A stretch of DNA of 64,000 nt, taken from Mariniblastus fucicola. GTDB lineage: Bacteria > Planctomycetota > Planctomycetia > Pirellulales > Pirellulaceae. Positions within the stretch are counted from its first letter, which is position 1. Each line of letters opens with the position of its first letter. Below are positions 20,471 to 29,832 of the stretch, piece after piece. The position numbers were made by a program, and so were the translations under genes. The notes beneath the pieces were generated by a model, which saw only the letters and a program-made list of their open reading frames with translations, had not been told where the DNA came from and did not search any database. The stretch covers positions 4,836,001 to 4,900,000 of the forward strand of contig NZ_CP042912.1 of NCBI RefSeq assembly GCF_008087665.1, written 5' to 3'.

Positions 20471-21317
20471 GGTTTTTGGCCTTTGCTTGTTCGATAAGTG
20501 GAAAAAGGAAGTTGTAGCTGTTTTGAATCATCGCCGCAGCGTCCTGGCTGAAGTCAGGCAAGTCGACGTGAATTCCGCCGCAGTAGCCCGAACCGGCGAT
20601 CGCATTGAGCACTAACGGAAATCCGATTTGGCCCTCGCCCAGCGGAAGATGTTGATGCTTGCCTTCGCGAACATCTGCGATGTGGATGTTTGCGATTTTG
20701 TCTTTCCAGCGATCGAGCTGCGCGGCCAATGGAAGTTCGTCGTTGCAGAAAATGTGGCTGACGTCCAAGGTTAACATCATCCGTGGCGAATCGAAAAGGT
20801 GCAGCAGTCGATCAAATCGTCCCAGCGTATCAACCAGCATCCCGGGCTCCGGCTCGATGCTGACGACGACATCGCGTTCGGCGGCGTACAGGAGCAGTTC
20901 TTCGACACCATCAACCAGTCGACCCATCGCTTTCTCGAACGTCAAACCTTCGGGTCGGGTGCCTGAACGCATTGACATACAGTCGGCCTCAAGTTCCGCA
21001 GCAACGTCGACGCAATATTTCAGATAGCGCATTCGACTTTCCACCAGCCCCGGATCGTGGTCCATCAACGTCGGACCGTTTCGCGTTTCGGGATCCAACA
21101 GAAAGTTCGCGGTCGCTTCGACCACGCAGTTGATCCCTCGATCGTTGAGCAGCGATTTCACGCTATGAACATTTGCTTTGACACCGGCGTCTCCGGGCGC
21201 GAGCCAGCCGTGGTCGATGTTGATCGCCACACTCCGGTAACCGGTTTTGGCGAGCAGGTTCAGCCCGGCGAACAGACCGTGCTGCGTCATTCCATTGGTG
21301 TGATAGCCGATTCGCAT
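20463..21317 (-). CDS. eboE: Xylose-isomerase-like TIM-barrel protein, EboE-like
   Basis: The 284-residue protein is a sugar-phosphate isomerase/epimerase-like TIM barrel. Family features are GYHTNGMTQHGLFAGL at the start, INIDHGWLAP, the EPEPGMLVDTLGRF metal-binding strand and TLDVSHIFCNDE followed by HIADVREGKHQHLPLGEGQIGF. The Glu, Asp, His and Glu ligands are all visible. Together with the downstream phosphodiesterase it makes the eboE-eboF pair. A UbiA-like eboC candidate lies at 49935-50825, while eboA, eboB and eboD are not in the window. Reaction and substrate are not established. Confidence 0.75.
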   Translation of the reverse strand: MRIGYHTNGMTQHGLFAGLNLLAKTGYRSVAINIDHGWLAPGDAGVKANVHSVKSLLNDRGINCVVEATANFLLDPETRNGPTLMDHDPGLVESRMRYLKYCVDVAAELEADCMSMRSGTRPEGLTFEKAMGRLVDGVEELLLYAAERDVVVSIEPEPGMLVDTLGRFDRLLHLFDSPRMMLTLDVSHIFCNDELPLAAQLDRWKDKIANIHIADVREGKHQHLPLGEGQIGFPLVLNAIAGSGYCGGIHVDLPDFSQDAAAMIQNSYNFLFPLIEQAKAKNLE

Positions 21318-21413
21318 AGGTAGCTTGCAGCGGAGACGGAAACTGGAGCTGCAATTATAACCCGAAGCGGTTCCGACTGGTCACCGGGGGCGTGGCTCGG
21401 ATTGCGAATTGGT

Positions 21414-22757
21414 TCACGCCGCGTGTTCGAGGTCTTTCCGCGACTTGGACTGCAGGAACCGACCTAGAATTTCAACCGTTCGAGCTGCTGCTCCTCGATG
21501 CTGTTGCACGAACTCCTGAGCTCGTTTTCCCATCGATTCGCTTTCAACGCGATCACCCAACGCTCGGGCAACGAAATCGGTCAGCTGCACAGTATCCTCG
21601 ACGACTTTAGCGGCGTTGTGCGCGAGCAGACCGTCGACCGTGGATTGGAAATTCGCTGTATTGGGACCGAAGCAGACAGGAATTCCATAGGCCGCTGGCT
21701 CGATCATGTTTTGCCCACCTCGCGAGCCCATGCTTCCGCCGACGAAGGCCACGTCCGCCAAGCCCCACCAGCCTGAGAGCTCTCCAATGACGTCGACGAC
21801 AAGTATGTCCGAGTCGACTGAAACGCTGCCGTGCTGCGAACGTCGATTCGCAACCAGGCCTTTCTTTTCCAGCAACGATTCGATTTCTGCGAATCGATCG
21901 GGGTGACGCGGGACGATGACCAGTTTGAGATCGCCAAATTCACTTCGCAGCATTTCCCACGCGTTGACCGCGGCTGATTCGTCTTCGATTTGGGTGCTTC
22001 CGGCGATCAGGATCCGGTCGTCATCAGCGATTCCAAAATCCCTTGCAAGGCACCGGCAGGCTGACGTTTTTGCGTTGTTGCGATCTGTTTCAATGGCATC
22101 GTATTTGAGATTTCCAGTGACGATGACCCGATTAGGATCGCACCCAAGTTCGACAAATCGATCGGCAGAGATTCGATCCTGGGCGGCGACTCGATTCAAC
22201 TTTTGAAACATCGGCCGGGTGAAGAATTCAAAACGGCGATAATTGCGGTGGCTGTTTTCGCTCAGCCGTCCATTGGCGACAACGACTGGCAGTTCAAGAT
22301 CCGCAGAAATGTGAATCAGGTTGGGCCAGAGTTCCAGCTCTGCAAGGACCAGCAGGTCGGGATCGATTCGCCTGATCACGTTTCGAATCGCCCAGCTGAA
22401 ATCAAACGGAAAGAAGAAGACTTCATGCCGGTCTCCGAAGAGAGCCACCGCGCGGTCGTAGCCAGTTTCCGTTGTGGTGGAAATGAAGAGCTCGACATCG
22501 CCGTGATGCTGAAGCAACGAACCGACCAGCGTGTTGAGCAGATGGACTTCGCCGACGCTGACAGCATGCAGCCAAATCCGCTTTGAGCCAACCGGTTTGG
22601 CGGAAGCCGGAACCAACCCAAACAGCTTTTGACTCCAACCTCGACGGTTTTTGCCTTTGGACACAAAACGCCATGCGAGCCACGGCAAACCGATCAGCAA
22701 AATGATCAGCCAGATTCCGTTGAGGACGAAGGTGCGGATTTGGGATCGCAGGCGCAA
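21414..22757 (-). CDS. waaA: 3-deoxy-D-manno-octulosonic acid transferase
   Basis: WaaA transfers Kdo from CMP-Kdo onto lipid A precursor. The 447-residue protein starts with a membrane anchor (about 8-30) and then the GT30 N-terminal domain with IWLHAVSVGEVHLLN, where the Glu is catalytic, and VLAELELWPNLI. The C-terminal domain has VPRHPDRF and FVGGSMGSRGGQNMIEPAAYG, the CMP-Kdo binding block. A TTG start has AAGGA before it. The gene shows that this organism makes Kdo-containing lipopolysaccharide. It follows secA on the same strand with a palindromic repeat between. Confidence 0.95.
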   Translation of the reverse strand: MRLRSQIRTFVLNGIWLIILLIGLPWLAWRFVSKGKNRRGWSQKLFGLVPASAKPVGSKRIWLHAVSVGEVHLLNTLVGSLLQHHGDVELFISTTTETGYDRAVALFGDRHEVFFFPFDFSWAIRNVIRRIDPDLLVLAELELWPNLIHISADLELPVVVANGRLSENSHRNYRRFEFFTRPMFQKLNRVAAQDRISADRFVELGCDPNRVIVTGNLKYDAIETDRNNAKTSACRCLARDFGIADDDRILIAGSTQIEDESAAVNAWEMLRSEFGDLKLVIVPRHPDRFAEIESLLEKKGLVANRRSQHGSVSVDSDILVVDVIGELSGWWGLADVAFVGGSMGSRGGQNMIEPAAYGIPVCFGPNTANFQSTVDGLLAHNAAKVVEDTVQLTDFVARALGDRVESESMGKRAQEFVQQHRGAAARTVEILGRFLQSKSRKDLEHAA

Positions 22758-22800
22758 GTCAATCCTTTGCTCTTGGGCGATTTGGGGGTTGCTGTCGGGT

Positions 22801-22851
22801 GTCGGTCTGGGACAGACCGACCTACTAACGGACAGATCGACCTGCTGCTAA
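22801..22851. repeat. Palindromic repeat with a diverged direct copy
   Basis: A perfect 9-bp inverted repeat with three-base loop (GTCGGTCTG / CAGACCGAC) is followed by a second, partly changed copy: ACAGACCGACCTACTAAC and then ACAGATCGACCTGCTGCTAAC. It lies between secA and waaA. It resembles repetitive extragenic palindromes that I recall as abundant in planctomycete genomes, but copy number cannot be checked here. Confidence 0.5.
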
Positions 22852-25800
22852 CCGGCTTTTCTCATGCAGCAGTTCTTGTACTTCTTGCCGCTGTTACACG
22901 GACACGGATCGTTGCGACCAACTTTGTTATCGCGGTTGCGAATCGTTTCCGCTTTCTGTTTCGAACCTGCAGTATCGGCCGCGTCCTGATTCTCCTGCGT
23001 GGTATCGTCCTGATAGGTTTCACGCGTTTCGATCGTGCGAGTTTCTGTCGGCGGCTTGGCCATGGTTTCCGTAAGCGTGTGGCTGACGAAATCCGCGTTC
23101 ATATTTTCCATGCGGAAAACAAGATCGGTGACACGTTCGCCGATCGAGCTCCAAAGCCCTTCGAACATTCGCATACCTTCGCGCTTGTATTCGACTTTGG
23201 GATCAAGCTGAGCCATCCCTCGGTTGCGAACGGCACTGCGAAGGTAATCCATCGCCAACAGGTGGTCTTTCCAGGCCGAATCAACGACTTCCAACAAAAC
23301 CATTCGCTCCATGCGACGGAATTCAGGATGGTAATGATTCTCGACGATCGCTTCGAGCTGATCTTCAAGCTGATCTTTCTCAAGCCGATCAACATGTTCA
23401 AGATCCAGTTCGTAATCCAACGTATCCTTGAACCAACTGGCCAGAGAATCAGCAGCACCGTTGGCATTCTTCAAAGGCAGTTCGCCTTTCTGGGAAAGCT
23501 CGGTCAGTTTTTCATGCAGCGTGGCAATCGCTGTTTGAGCTTGTTGCTGATGGTGCAGGCTTTTGTCGATCAACAGATCGGCAATTTCCTGACGCTGTTT
23601 ATCCTGAATAACCGACGCCGTCATGTCAGCGTCTTCAAAACGCTGCGCGGCCCAGTCCATCAACTGCTCGCGATCAAGCCGCGGTTGCGCCCCGCCGCTG
23701 CCGGGAGTTGAGAACTGATAGAAACCAGCCATCACCGGGTATTCGGCTTCTTTGCGATCGTAAACTTCGATCGCCTTATCGGTCGCCAGTTCCGTGATCT
23801 CGTCGGCAGAAGCTTCGCTGTGCGATTCCGGATCAAGCTCGATACCGAATTTAGCCTTCAACCATGCGGCCGCTGTTCGGACGCCATAATTGTGATGCAG
23901 CATCTGCTCGGCATGAGAAATGTCGATCTTCTCGAGAGCCTTGCGAGCCTTGTCGATCAGAAATTCGTCGACCCGCTCACGACCCACCTTCTTCAATTCA
24001 TGCTCGTTGACTTTCAAGTCCCAGCGACTGTTAGCGAAATGAGCCAACGCTGACCAACTCCATTCGGATTCGTCTTCCGAGATCGGCAAATGGTCTTCGA
24101 CCTGACTGACGACCAGAGTTTCCGCCATCCGCTGCGCTTCATCGATCGCCGTTTTTTCTGCTTCATCCGGAGACAGCTTTCGAAACAGCTTTGGATCAAG
24201 CGAATCCACTGACAGCTGGTTGGCCGCAGAGCTTGCGAACGATTCATAGCCAAAGGAATCGTCGAGGCAAGTCGCAAGGTTGGACTCAATTTGCTCGCGA
24301 ATCATGTCCTGCACGATCTCGCGACAACTGGCTCCGTCGAGAATCCGCTGACGGAAGCTGTAGATACGCTTTCGCTGCTCGTCCATCACTTCGTCGTATT
24401 CGAGCAAGCTTTTACGGATCTCGAAGTTAAACTCTTCGCGCTTCTTCTGGGCACTGTCGATTCGACGTGAAACCATCTTACTTTCGATCGGCACATCGTC
24501 CTTGAAACCGCCCATTTCAAGCACGCGTTTCACGAACGGACCGGCGAAGATTCGCATCAGGTCATCGTCGAGGCTGAGGAAGAAACGGCTACTTCCGGGG
24601 TCACCTTGACGACCGCAACGACCACGAAGCTGAAGGTCGATCCGGCGAGCGTCATGACGTTCGGTTCCGAGTACGTGCAAGCCGCCCATGGCTTTCACTT
24701 CTTTGCCCATCTCGGCCATTCTGTGTTCTTCGTCGATCTCGGCGACCAACGCATCCCACTCTTCCTGCGGAACATCCAAACGTGTCGGATAGGTATCCTG
24801 CAAGCGCGCCCACGCCATCGTTTCCGGGTTACCACCCATGATAATGTCGGTACCACGACCGGCCATGTTCGTCGCGATCGTGACGGCACCAAAGCGACCC
24901 GCCTGAGCGACAATATCGGCTTCACGTTTATGGTTCTTGGCGTTGAGAACTTCGTGCTTGATCCCGCGTTTGGTCAACAGCTCTGACAACAACTCACTTT
25001 TCTCGATCGTGGTGGTACCCACAAGGATCGGACGTCCGGCTCGCTGTATTTTTTTGACCTTGCCCTGCGACAGCGTGTGTTCTTTGCCGTCCATGCTGTC
25101 CTTGATCACGACGTCGCCATCGTCGCTGACCAGTTTGCCGACGTAGATGTCACCGTTGTTCATGAAAACCATGTCGTGCATGTGATAGTTTTCGACTTCT
25201 TCGGCGACAGCGCTCCACTTATGCTTTTCGCTGCTGTAGATGATGTCCGGATGAGCAATCCGCAGCATCGTTTTGTTTGTCGGGATGGCGACAACATCGA
25301 GTTCGTAAATCTTGTAGAACTCTTCGGCTTCCGTCATCGCGGTACCGGTCATGCCGCAAATTTTGTCGTACAGCTTGAAGTAATTCTGCAGCGTGATCGT
25401 CGCCAGAGTCTGAGTCTCTTCCTTGATCTTGACGTTCTCTTTGGCCTCGACTGCCTGGTGCAAACCGTCGGACCATTGTCGACCGTCCATCAAGCGACCT
25501 GTGAACTCGTCAACGATCACAATTTGGCCATCTTTGACGACATAATTCACATCGCAAGTGTAGAGCGAATGGGCGCGGAGTGCGTTGTCGATCAGGTGCG
25601 GCCATTCCATATTGCCGGGCGTGTAGAAACTTTCGACGCCGGCAAGTTTTTCCGCATGACGCACACCTTCATCAGTCAGCGTCGCGGTGTGATCTTTTTC
25701 GTTTACCTGGTAGTGCAGATCGCGTTTCAACTGCAACGCGATCTTGTTGGCTTCGGCGTATCGGCCCGGATTCGTATGAGCCGGTCCGGAGATGATCAGC

Positions 25801-26552
25801 GGCGTACGGGCTTCGTCGATCAAAATATTGTCGACTTCGTCAATGATCGCAAACGCCAACTTGCCTTGCGACTGCTGCAAGCGCGAAGGAAAACGTTCAT
25901 CGCCGCGTGCCGCCGGACGCATGTTGTCGCGAAGGTAGTCGAATCCAAACTCGTTGTTGGTTCCGTAAGTGATGTTGCAACTGTAGGACTTTTGTCGATC
26001 CAGCACCGGCATGTTGGATTGGATGTTGCCGACGGTCAAACCAAGCCCCATGTAGAGTGGTGCCATCCATTCCATATCGCGACGCGCAAGATAGTCGTTC
26101 ACCGTCACGACATGCACTCCGCGGTCCTCAAGCGCGTTCAAGTAAGCCGGCAACGTCGCCACCAGAGTCTTACCTTCACCGGTCACCATTTCTGCAACCG
26201 CGCCGCTGTGCAGCACCATGCCACCTACCAGCTGAACGTCGTAGTGCCGCATGCCAAGAAATCGCTTGCCGCCTTCGCGACAGACAGCGAAAGCTTCGGT
26301 CAGAATGTCGTCGGTTGTTTCACCGTTTCGCAATCGCTGCATGAACAGCTGCGTTTGATTCCGCAACTCTTCATCGGTCATCTTTTCGTAGGTCGCTTCG
26401 AGCGCACCGATCGCGTCGACGCGGCCCTGAAGTTTCTTGACCTGGCGCGCGTTGGATGAACCAAACAGGTTCGTGATCGTTCGCTCAACATTTCGGACGA
26501 CGCCTGAAACGAAGTGCGTGGTGTTGTCCCAAAGAAGTTCCAGCTTTTCCAT
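22848..26552 (-). CDS. secA: Preprotein translocase ATPase SecA, oversized
   Basis: SecA drives preproteins through SecYEG. The 1234-residue protein is far longer than the about 900 of E. coli. Motor motifs are intact: MVTGEGKTLVATLPA (Walker A), DEVDNILIDEARTPL (DEAD-like box) and GTDIIMGGNPE. Two expansions stand out: a 50-residue insertion (about 450-505) between the preprotein-crosslinking region and the second motor domain, VLVG-type motif onward, and an enlarged helical scaffold region. The C-terminus ends in the zinc motif NDPCPCNSGKKYKNCC that contacts SecB or lipids. The upstream 490 bases hold its leader. Confidence 0.96.
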   Translation of the reverse strand: MEKLELLWDNTTHFVSGVVRNVERTITNLFGSSNARQVKKLQGRVDAIGALEATYEKMTDEELRNQTQLFMQRLRNGETTDDILTEAFAVCREGGKRFLGMRHYDVQLVGGMVLHSGAVAEMVTGEGKTLVATLPAYLNALEDRGVHVVTVNDYLARRDMEWMAPLYMGLGLTVGNIQSNMPVLDRQKSYSCNITYGTNNEFGFDYLRDNMRPAARGDERFPSRLQQSQGKLAFAIIDEVDNILIDEARTPLIISGPAHTNPGRYAEANKIALQLKRDLHYQVNEKDHTATLTDEGVRHAEKLAGVESFYTPGNMEWPHLIDNALRAHSLYTCDVNYVVKDGQIVIVDEFTGRLMDGRQWSDGLHQAVEAKENVKIKEETQTLATITLQNYFKLYDKICGMTGTAMTEAEEFYKIYELDVVAIPTNKTMLRIAHPDIIYSSEKHKWSAVAEEVENYHMHDMVFMNNGDIYVGKLVSDDGDVVIKDSMDGKEHTLSQGKVKKIQRAGRPILVGTTTIEKSELLSELLTKRGIKHEVLNAKNHKREADIVAQAGRFGAVTIATNMAGRGTDIIMGGNPETMAWARLQDTYPTRLDVPQEEWDALVAEIDEEHRMAEMGKEVKAMGGLHVLGTERHDARRIDLQLRGRCGRQGDPGSSRFFLSLDDDLMRIFAGPFVKRVLEMGGFKDDVPIESKMVSRRIDSAQKKREEFNFEIRKSLLEYDEVMDEQRKRIYSFRQRILDGASCREIVQDMIREQIESNLATCLDDSFGYESFASSAANQLSVDSLDPKLFRKLSPDEAEKTAIDEAQRMAETLVVSQVEDHLPISEDESEWSWSALAHFANSRWDLKVNEHELKKVGRERVDEFLIDKARKALEKIDISHAEQMLHHNYGVRTAAAWLKAKFGIELDPESHSEASADEITELATDKAIEVYDRKEAEYPVMAGFYQFSTPGSGGAQPRLDREQLMDWAAQRFEDADMTASVIQDKQRQEIADLLIDKSLHHQQQAQTAIATLHEKLTELSQKGELPLKNANGAADSLASWFKDTLDYELDLEHVDRLEKDQLEDQLEAIVENHYHPEFRRMERMVLLEVVDSAWKDHLLAMDYLRSAVRNRGMAQLDPKVEYKREGMRMFEGLWSSIGERVTDLVFRMENMNADFVSHTLTETMAKPPTETRTIETRETYQDDTTQENQDAADTAGSKQKAETIRNRDNKVGRNDPCPCNSGKKYKNCCMRKAG

Positions 26553-27042
26553 AATTCTTTCCGGTATCCGAACTAGCTGAGGTTGGTTCCAGCAAGAAAG
26601 TTCGGTTCGAATTTTTAAAGTTGATTGGTCTTGTCGCGCAGCTTTAACGCCATGCCGATCTGTCAGTCCTGTTGATCGACATTTGGCCTATTTTCAGCGT
26701 GTTTTCGGTTCCGTCAGGTTATCTTGCTGGCGAAAACGGGTCAATGTTAACTGAGCCGCCGTTAAGCCAACAAATGCTGATTTTGACCGGTCTTTCACAG
26801 CCCATCTTGCTTCAGATTGTCAGTCAGAAACGGGGAAGAAAGTTAGAAGGCAACAACCGTGCCCGAACTTCGCATGGCAGTGCATGATTTTCCCACGGTA
26901 AGCCCGGGCACTGTTTCAGTAAGCCCTGTCTTGAGTTTCAGTGCTGTATCGACAGCACGCCAATCTGATTATCCTTTTGAATTCCTGTTTTCGGATTCCC
27001 AATCCGCCTTATCCGCCCGACAAGCACCTGGCAAATTTTCTC
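26553..27042. other. Region between divergent secA and MBL-fold gene
   Basis: It should carry the promoter and leader of secA (minus strand) and of the MBL-fold gene (plus strand). No RNA gene or further coding frame is convincing. Confidence 0.45.
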
Positions 27043-27849
27043 GTGAGCAAGCAACCGGTCACAACTGACATCCGCGGCAAACTGATCCTGCTGGGGACGG
27101 GAACATCGGTCGGCGTGCCCGCGATCGGCTGCGGCTGCGACACCTGCCAAAGCGACAATCCCCGCAACAAACGGACTCGCTCGAGTGCTATCTTTGGGCT
27201 TCCAGAGGGCAATCTGCTGGTCGACACATCGCCGGATCTTCACCAACAATTGATCCGCGAAAAGATCGGCATCGTGCATTCGGTCATCTACACGCACGAG
27301 CACAGCGACCACATTATGGGCTTTGACGACCTCCGTCTGTTCCAGTTCTACCTCGGCCATCCGGTTCCGGTTTACTGCAACGAGACCGTGGAACAGCGAC
27401 TTCGGATGGCGTTCGATTACGCTTTTTCGGATCGCGAGGTGACGCATGCAGGCGCTGCCCCGTCGGTCGATCTGCGTCGGGTCTCAACGGAACCGATCGA
27501 TATCCTTGGTGCGACCGTGATTCCGATCCCGCTCAAACACGGGCCTTATTTTGACGTGCTTGGCTTTCGCATTGGCAACGTTGCGTATTGCACCGACGTG
27601 AGCCACATTCCGGAGTCGAGTTTTGAGTTGCTGGAGGGAGTCGAAGTCCTCGTTCTCGATGCACTTCGCAAAGACCCGCACCCGACTCATTTCAGCATCG
27701 ACCAGGCGATCGAAGTTGCCGCACGAATCGGCGCAAAGAAGACCTGGTTCACTCATTGCGCCTGCAAAGTGAACTACGAAGTCGTGAATCCGACGCTTCC
27801 TGACGGGATTGAAATCGGTTACGACGGTTTGCAGATCGACCTGTCGTAG
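27043..27849 (+). CDS. MBL-fold metallohydrolase, PhnP-like
   Basis: The protein carries the zinc motif THEHSDHIMGFDDL, then IPLKHGPYFDVLGF, VAYCTDVSHIP and the late His motif HPTHFS. An extra structural motif, VPAIGCGCDTCQSDNPRNKRTRSS, matches the cyclic-phosphate phosphodiesterases related to PhnP and the 5-phosphoribosyl 1,2-cyclic phosphodiesterases. The GTG at 27043 gives a normal length (268 residues); a longer start at 26941 adds a Pro-rich leader that does not look like protein. No phn genes are nearby, so a phosphonate role is only family-based. Confidence 0.83.
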   Translation: MSKQPVTTDIRGKLILLGTGTSVGVPAIGCGCDTCQSDNPRNKRTRSSAIFGLPEGNLLVDTSPDLHQQLIREKIGIVHSVIYTHEHSDHIMGFDDLRLFQFYLGHPVPVYCNETVEQRLRMAFDYAFSDREVTHAGAAPSVDLRRVSTEPIDILGATVIPIPLKHGPYFDVLGFRIGNVAYCTDVSHIPESSFELLEGVEVLVLDALRKDPHPTHFSIDQAIEVAARIGAKKTWFTHCACKVNYEVVNPTLPDGIEIGYDGLQIDLS

Positions 27850-28183
27850 TCCTGACAAGCGGAACGTTGCGTATTCAATTTCGATACGAATGGCAGGCCC
27901 CCGGGGAACGCTCCCAAACAATGAAACCGGTTGCGTAGGGTTTTATTCTTGGGCAGGACTGTCAGGTGTTACCCGGATCGACCGATTCGAAAGGTGGAAT
28001 GCGATACGGAATCTTTGCGTAATGTTGCTTCTGTCATGTTTCCCAATGGCTCTCATTGAAACTCGCGATAAAATAGGCTAACTGGGCGGTCAAATGCTGA
28101 CGATTAGATGTTAACCGCACCGCCTCTTTACAATCGCAGTTTTCACTAGCAACTGCAATTCTGCTACCCCTTGGAGAAACATC
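27850..28183. other. Upstream region of the disrupted PEP-CTERM gene
   Basis: No gene visible. The last 15 bases hold a GGAGA ribosome-binding site eight bases before the ATG at 28184. The remainder should include its promoter, but no clear -35/-10 pair was found. Confidence 0.4.
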
Positions 28184-28223
28184 ATGATCAGACGTTTTGC
28201 AACTACGTTAGTAGTTCTGCTAG

Positions 28224-29756
28224 TACTACAGCGCTAGGTTGAACCCCAGTAGCATCGTTTGATTTTGCTTACTTTGATGCCAATTCTCCGGAGTTTTTTG
28301 CGAGTTCTCTTGGCGTGTGATCGTGTTGCTTTTGCGTTTCGTTGTTGGTGGTACTGAATCGTAGCGGCAACCCGGTCCAGTAGCGCCGACGATGCCCGCC
28401 CCTTAAGCCACCAAGTCTGGACCAGTGCCGATACGGCGTCGTGAACCTGATAGACGGTGAACCCTGATTTTTTTCCCCCCGAGCTTCTCTCGCATCTTCG
28501 TCAAGAACAGGTAGCTTACGCACGACAGAATCATGTGTCGTTTGAGCCCGAGATACTTCCGGCCCTCCCAGGCGTCGAGTCCAATGTCCTGCTTTTGATC
28601 CTGGAAGCAACGTTCGACATGCCAGCGGCTGAAGGCAACGAGCAACAACTTTTGAACGCTTGTTGCAGCCGGCGCGTTGCTGAGAAAGTACTTGATCTCA
28701 TCCGGCTTGAGTGGGTTACGAGCCACCAACAAGTGCCAACGCTTGCTCGAAACACTCTTGCCGTCAGGACGATAAATCATCGCATGCTTGACTTCCCAGA
28801 CCATGGGACCTTTATCTCCATCTTTGACGCGATAACGCTCCCATGACTGATTCGTGAACCGCGTGGATTCTTCCAGCAGTTTGCGAAACGGCTGAGCTTT
28901 GGGATTGTCTTTGGCAACTCGCGCACCTTTTTGCGGCCGACCACGACACGGATCTTTGGGAGGATGTTGGAGCCCGGGTTTCTTGATCCAGCCGGTCATT
29001 GAAACCGGAACCTCGCCGATGAATAACTGTGCTTTGGCATCAAGAGCTCGTAAAAACGGGCCTTTGGAGCCGTAGCCTTCGTCAAAGGTGATCCACTCAA
29101 ACTCCAGACCGTTGGACAGCGCGCGATCGTAAAGCTCCAGTGCGATCTTCCACTTTGGCTGATACACCATCTCGTCGGGGATCCCGGCAACGCGACAACG
29201 CTCGCGATCTTCAGACCAGCTCTCAGGAAGGAACAACTCACCATCAAGCAAGCAGTGAAAGTCATCCTGAGCAAAAGCAAGATGAACCGTCACCATGCAG
29301 TTATCGGTCTTGCCAACCTTGCCACACCACTGACGCTGAACGCCAGGCGTCTTGGTGCCTTTCTTGACATCGCTCGTTTCGTCAAACACGCCGATGGCAC
29401 GCTTGCTACCGCGCTCCGTTGCCACCATCTGTTGCAGACGATCTCGCACGGCGTCTTCATTCCATGCGTATTGAGCAAGAAACTCCTGAAGCGTGCGAAC
29501 GGGAACTCCGGCAGCCAGTGCAATGGGCTCAACACTCTTGCGAGCAAGGTTTGATAGCTGACCCTGAACATACGTTGGCATATGAGCACGGGTATCTTTT
29601 CGACTAAAACAATCGGAGAACCGATTCAGAAAACGTGTCAAAGCTGGTTTCATCTGACGAATCCAAGTACCATCCATCAAAGCACCTCCTTGTGCGTGAA
29701 CGATATAGAATCCCAAATTTCAACTAATTCTCAAATATCAACCTAGCGCTGTAGTA
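28224..29756 (-). mobile_element. IS701-family insertion sequence, 1533 bp
   Basis: The ends are perfect 19-bp inverted repeats beginning TACTACAGCGCTAGGTTGA. They are flanked by the duplicated target CTAG (28220-28223 and 29757-29760), which fits the family's YTAR target. One complete transposase gene occupies most of the element. Repeat ends and transposase are intact, so it may be recent and active. Confidence 0.9.
28403..29677 (-). CDS. IS701-family DDE transposase
   Basis: The start at 29677 has a strong AAGGAGG site eight bases before it. The 424-residue protein shows the catalytic DDE residues in GVFDETSDVKK (near 98), EWITFDEGYG (near 197) and RWHVERCFQDQKQDIGLD (near 355). A zinc-free N-terminal helical DNA-binding part precedes them. 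Length and motif order match IS701 relatives. The final residues, SGSRRRIGTGPDLVA, run toward the left inverted repeat. No frameshift or internal stop is present. Confidence 0.93.
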   Translation of the reverse strand: MDGTWIRQMKPALTRFLNRFSDCFSRKDTRAHMPTYVQGQLSNLARKSVEPIALAAGVPVRTLQEFLAQYAWNEDAVRDRLQQMVATERGSKRAIGVFDETSDVKKGTKTPGVQRQWCGKVGKTDNCMVTVHLAFAQDDFHCLLDGELFLPESWSEDRERCRVAGIPDEMVYQPKWKIALELYDRALSNGLEFEWITFDEGYGSKGPFLRALDAKAQLFIGEVPVSMTGWIKKPGLQHPPKDPCRGRPQKGARVAKDNPKAQPFRKLLEESTRFTNQSWERYRVKDGDKGPMVWEVKHAMIYRPDGKSVSSKRWHLLVARNPLKPDEIKYFLSNAPAATSVQKLLLVAFSRWHVERCFQDQKQDIGLDAWEGRKYLGLKRHMILSCVSYLFLTKMREKLGGKKIRVHRLSGSRRRIGTGPDLVA

Positions 29757-29832
29757 CTAGCAGTCTGTCAAAGTTGAGTTGACTAGTTTTTGGCTATCGT
29801 TCATTGTCTTCTTTTTTGCCACGGAGGGCGAG

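Noticed and set aside
25077-26459. 460-codon open frame antisense to secA
   Set aside because: It mirrors the codon bias of secA, has no ribosome-binding site and no protein-like domains.
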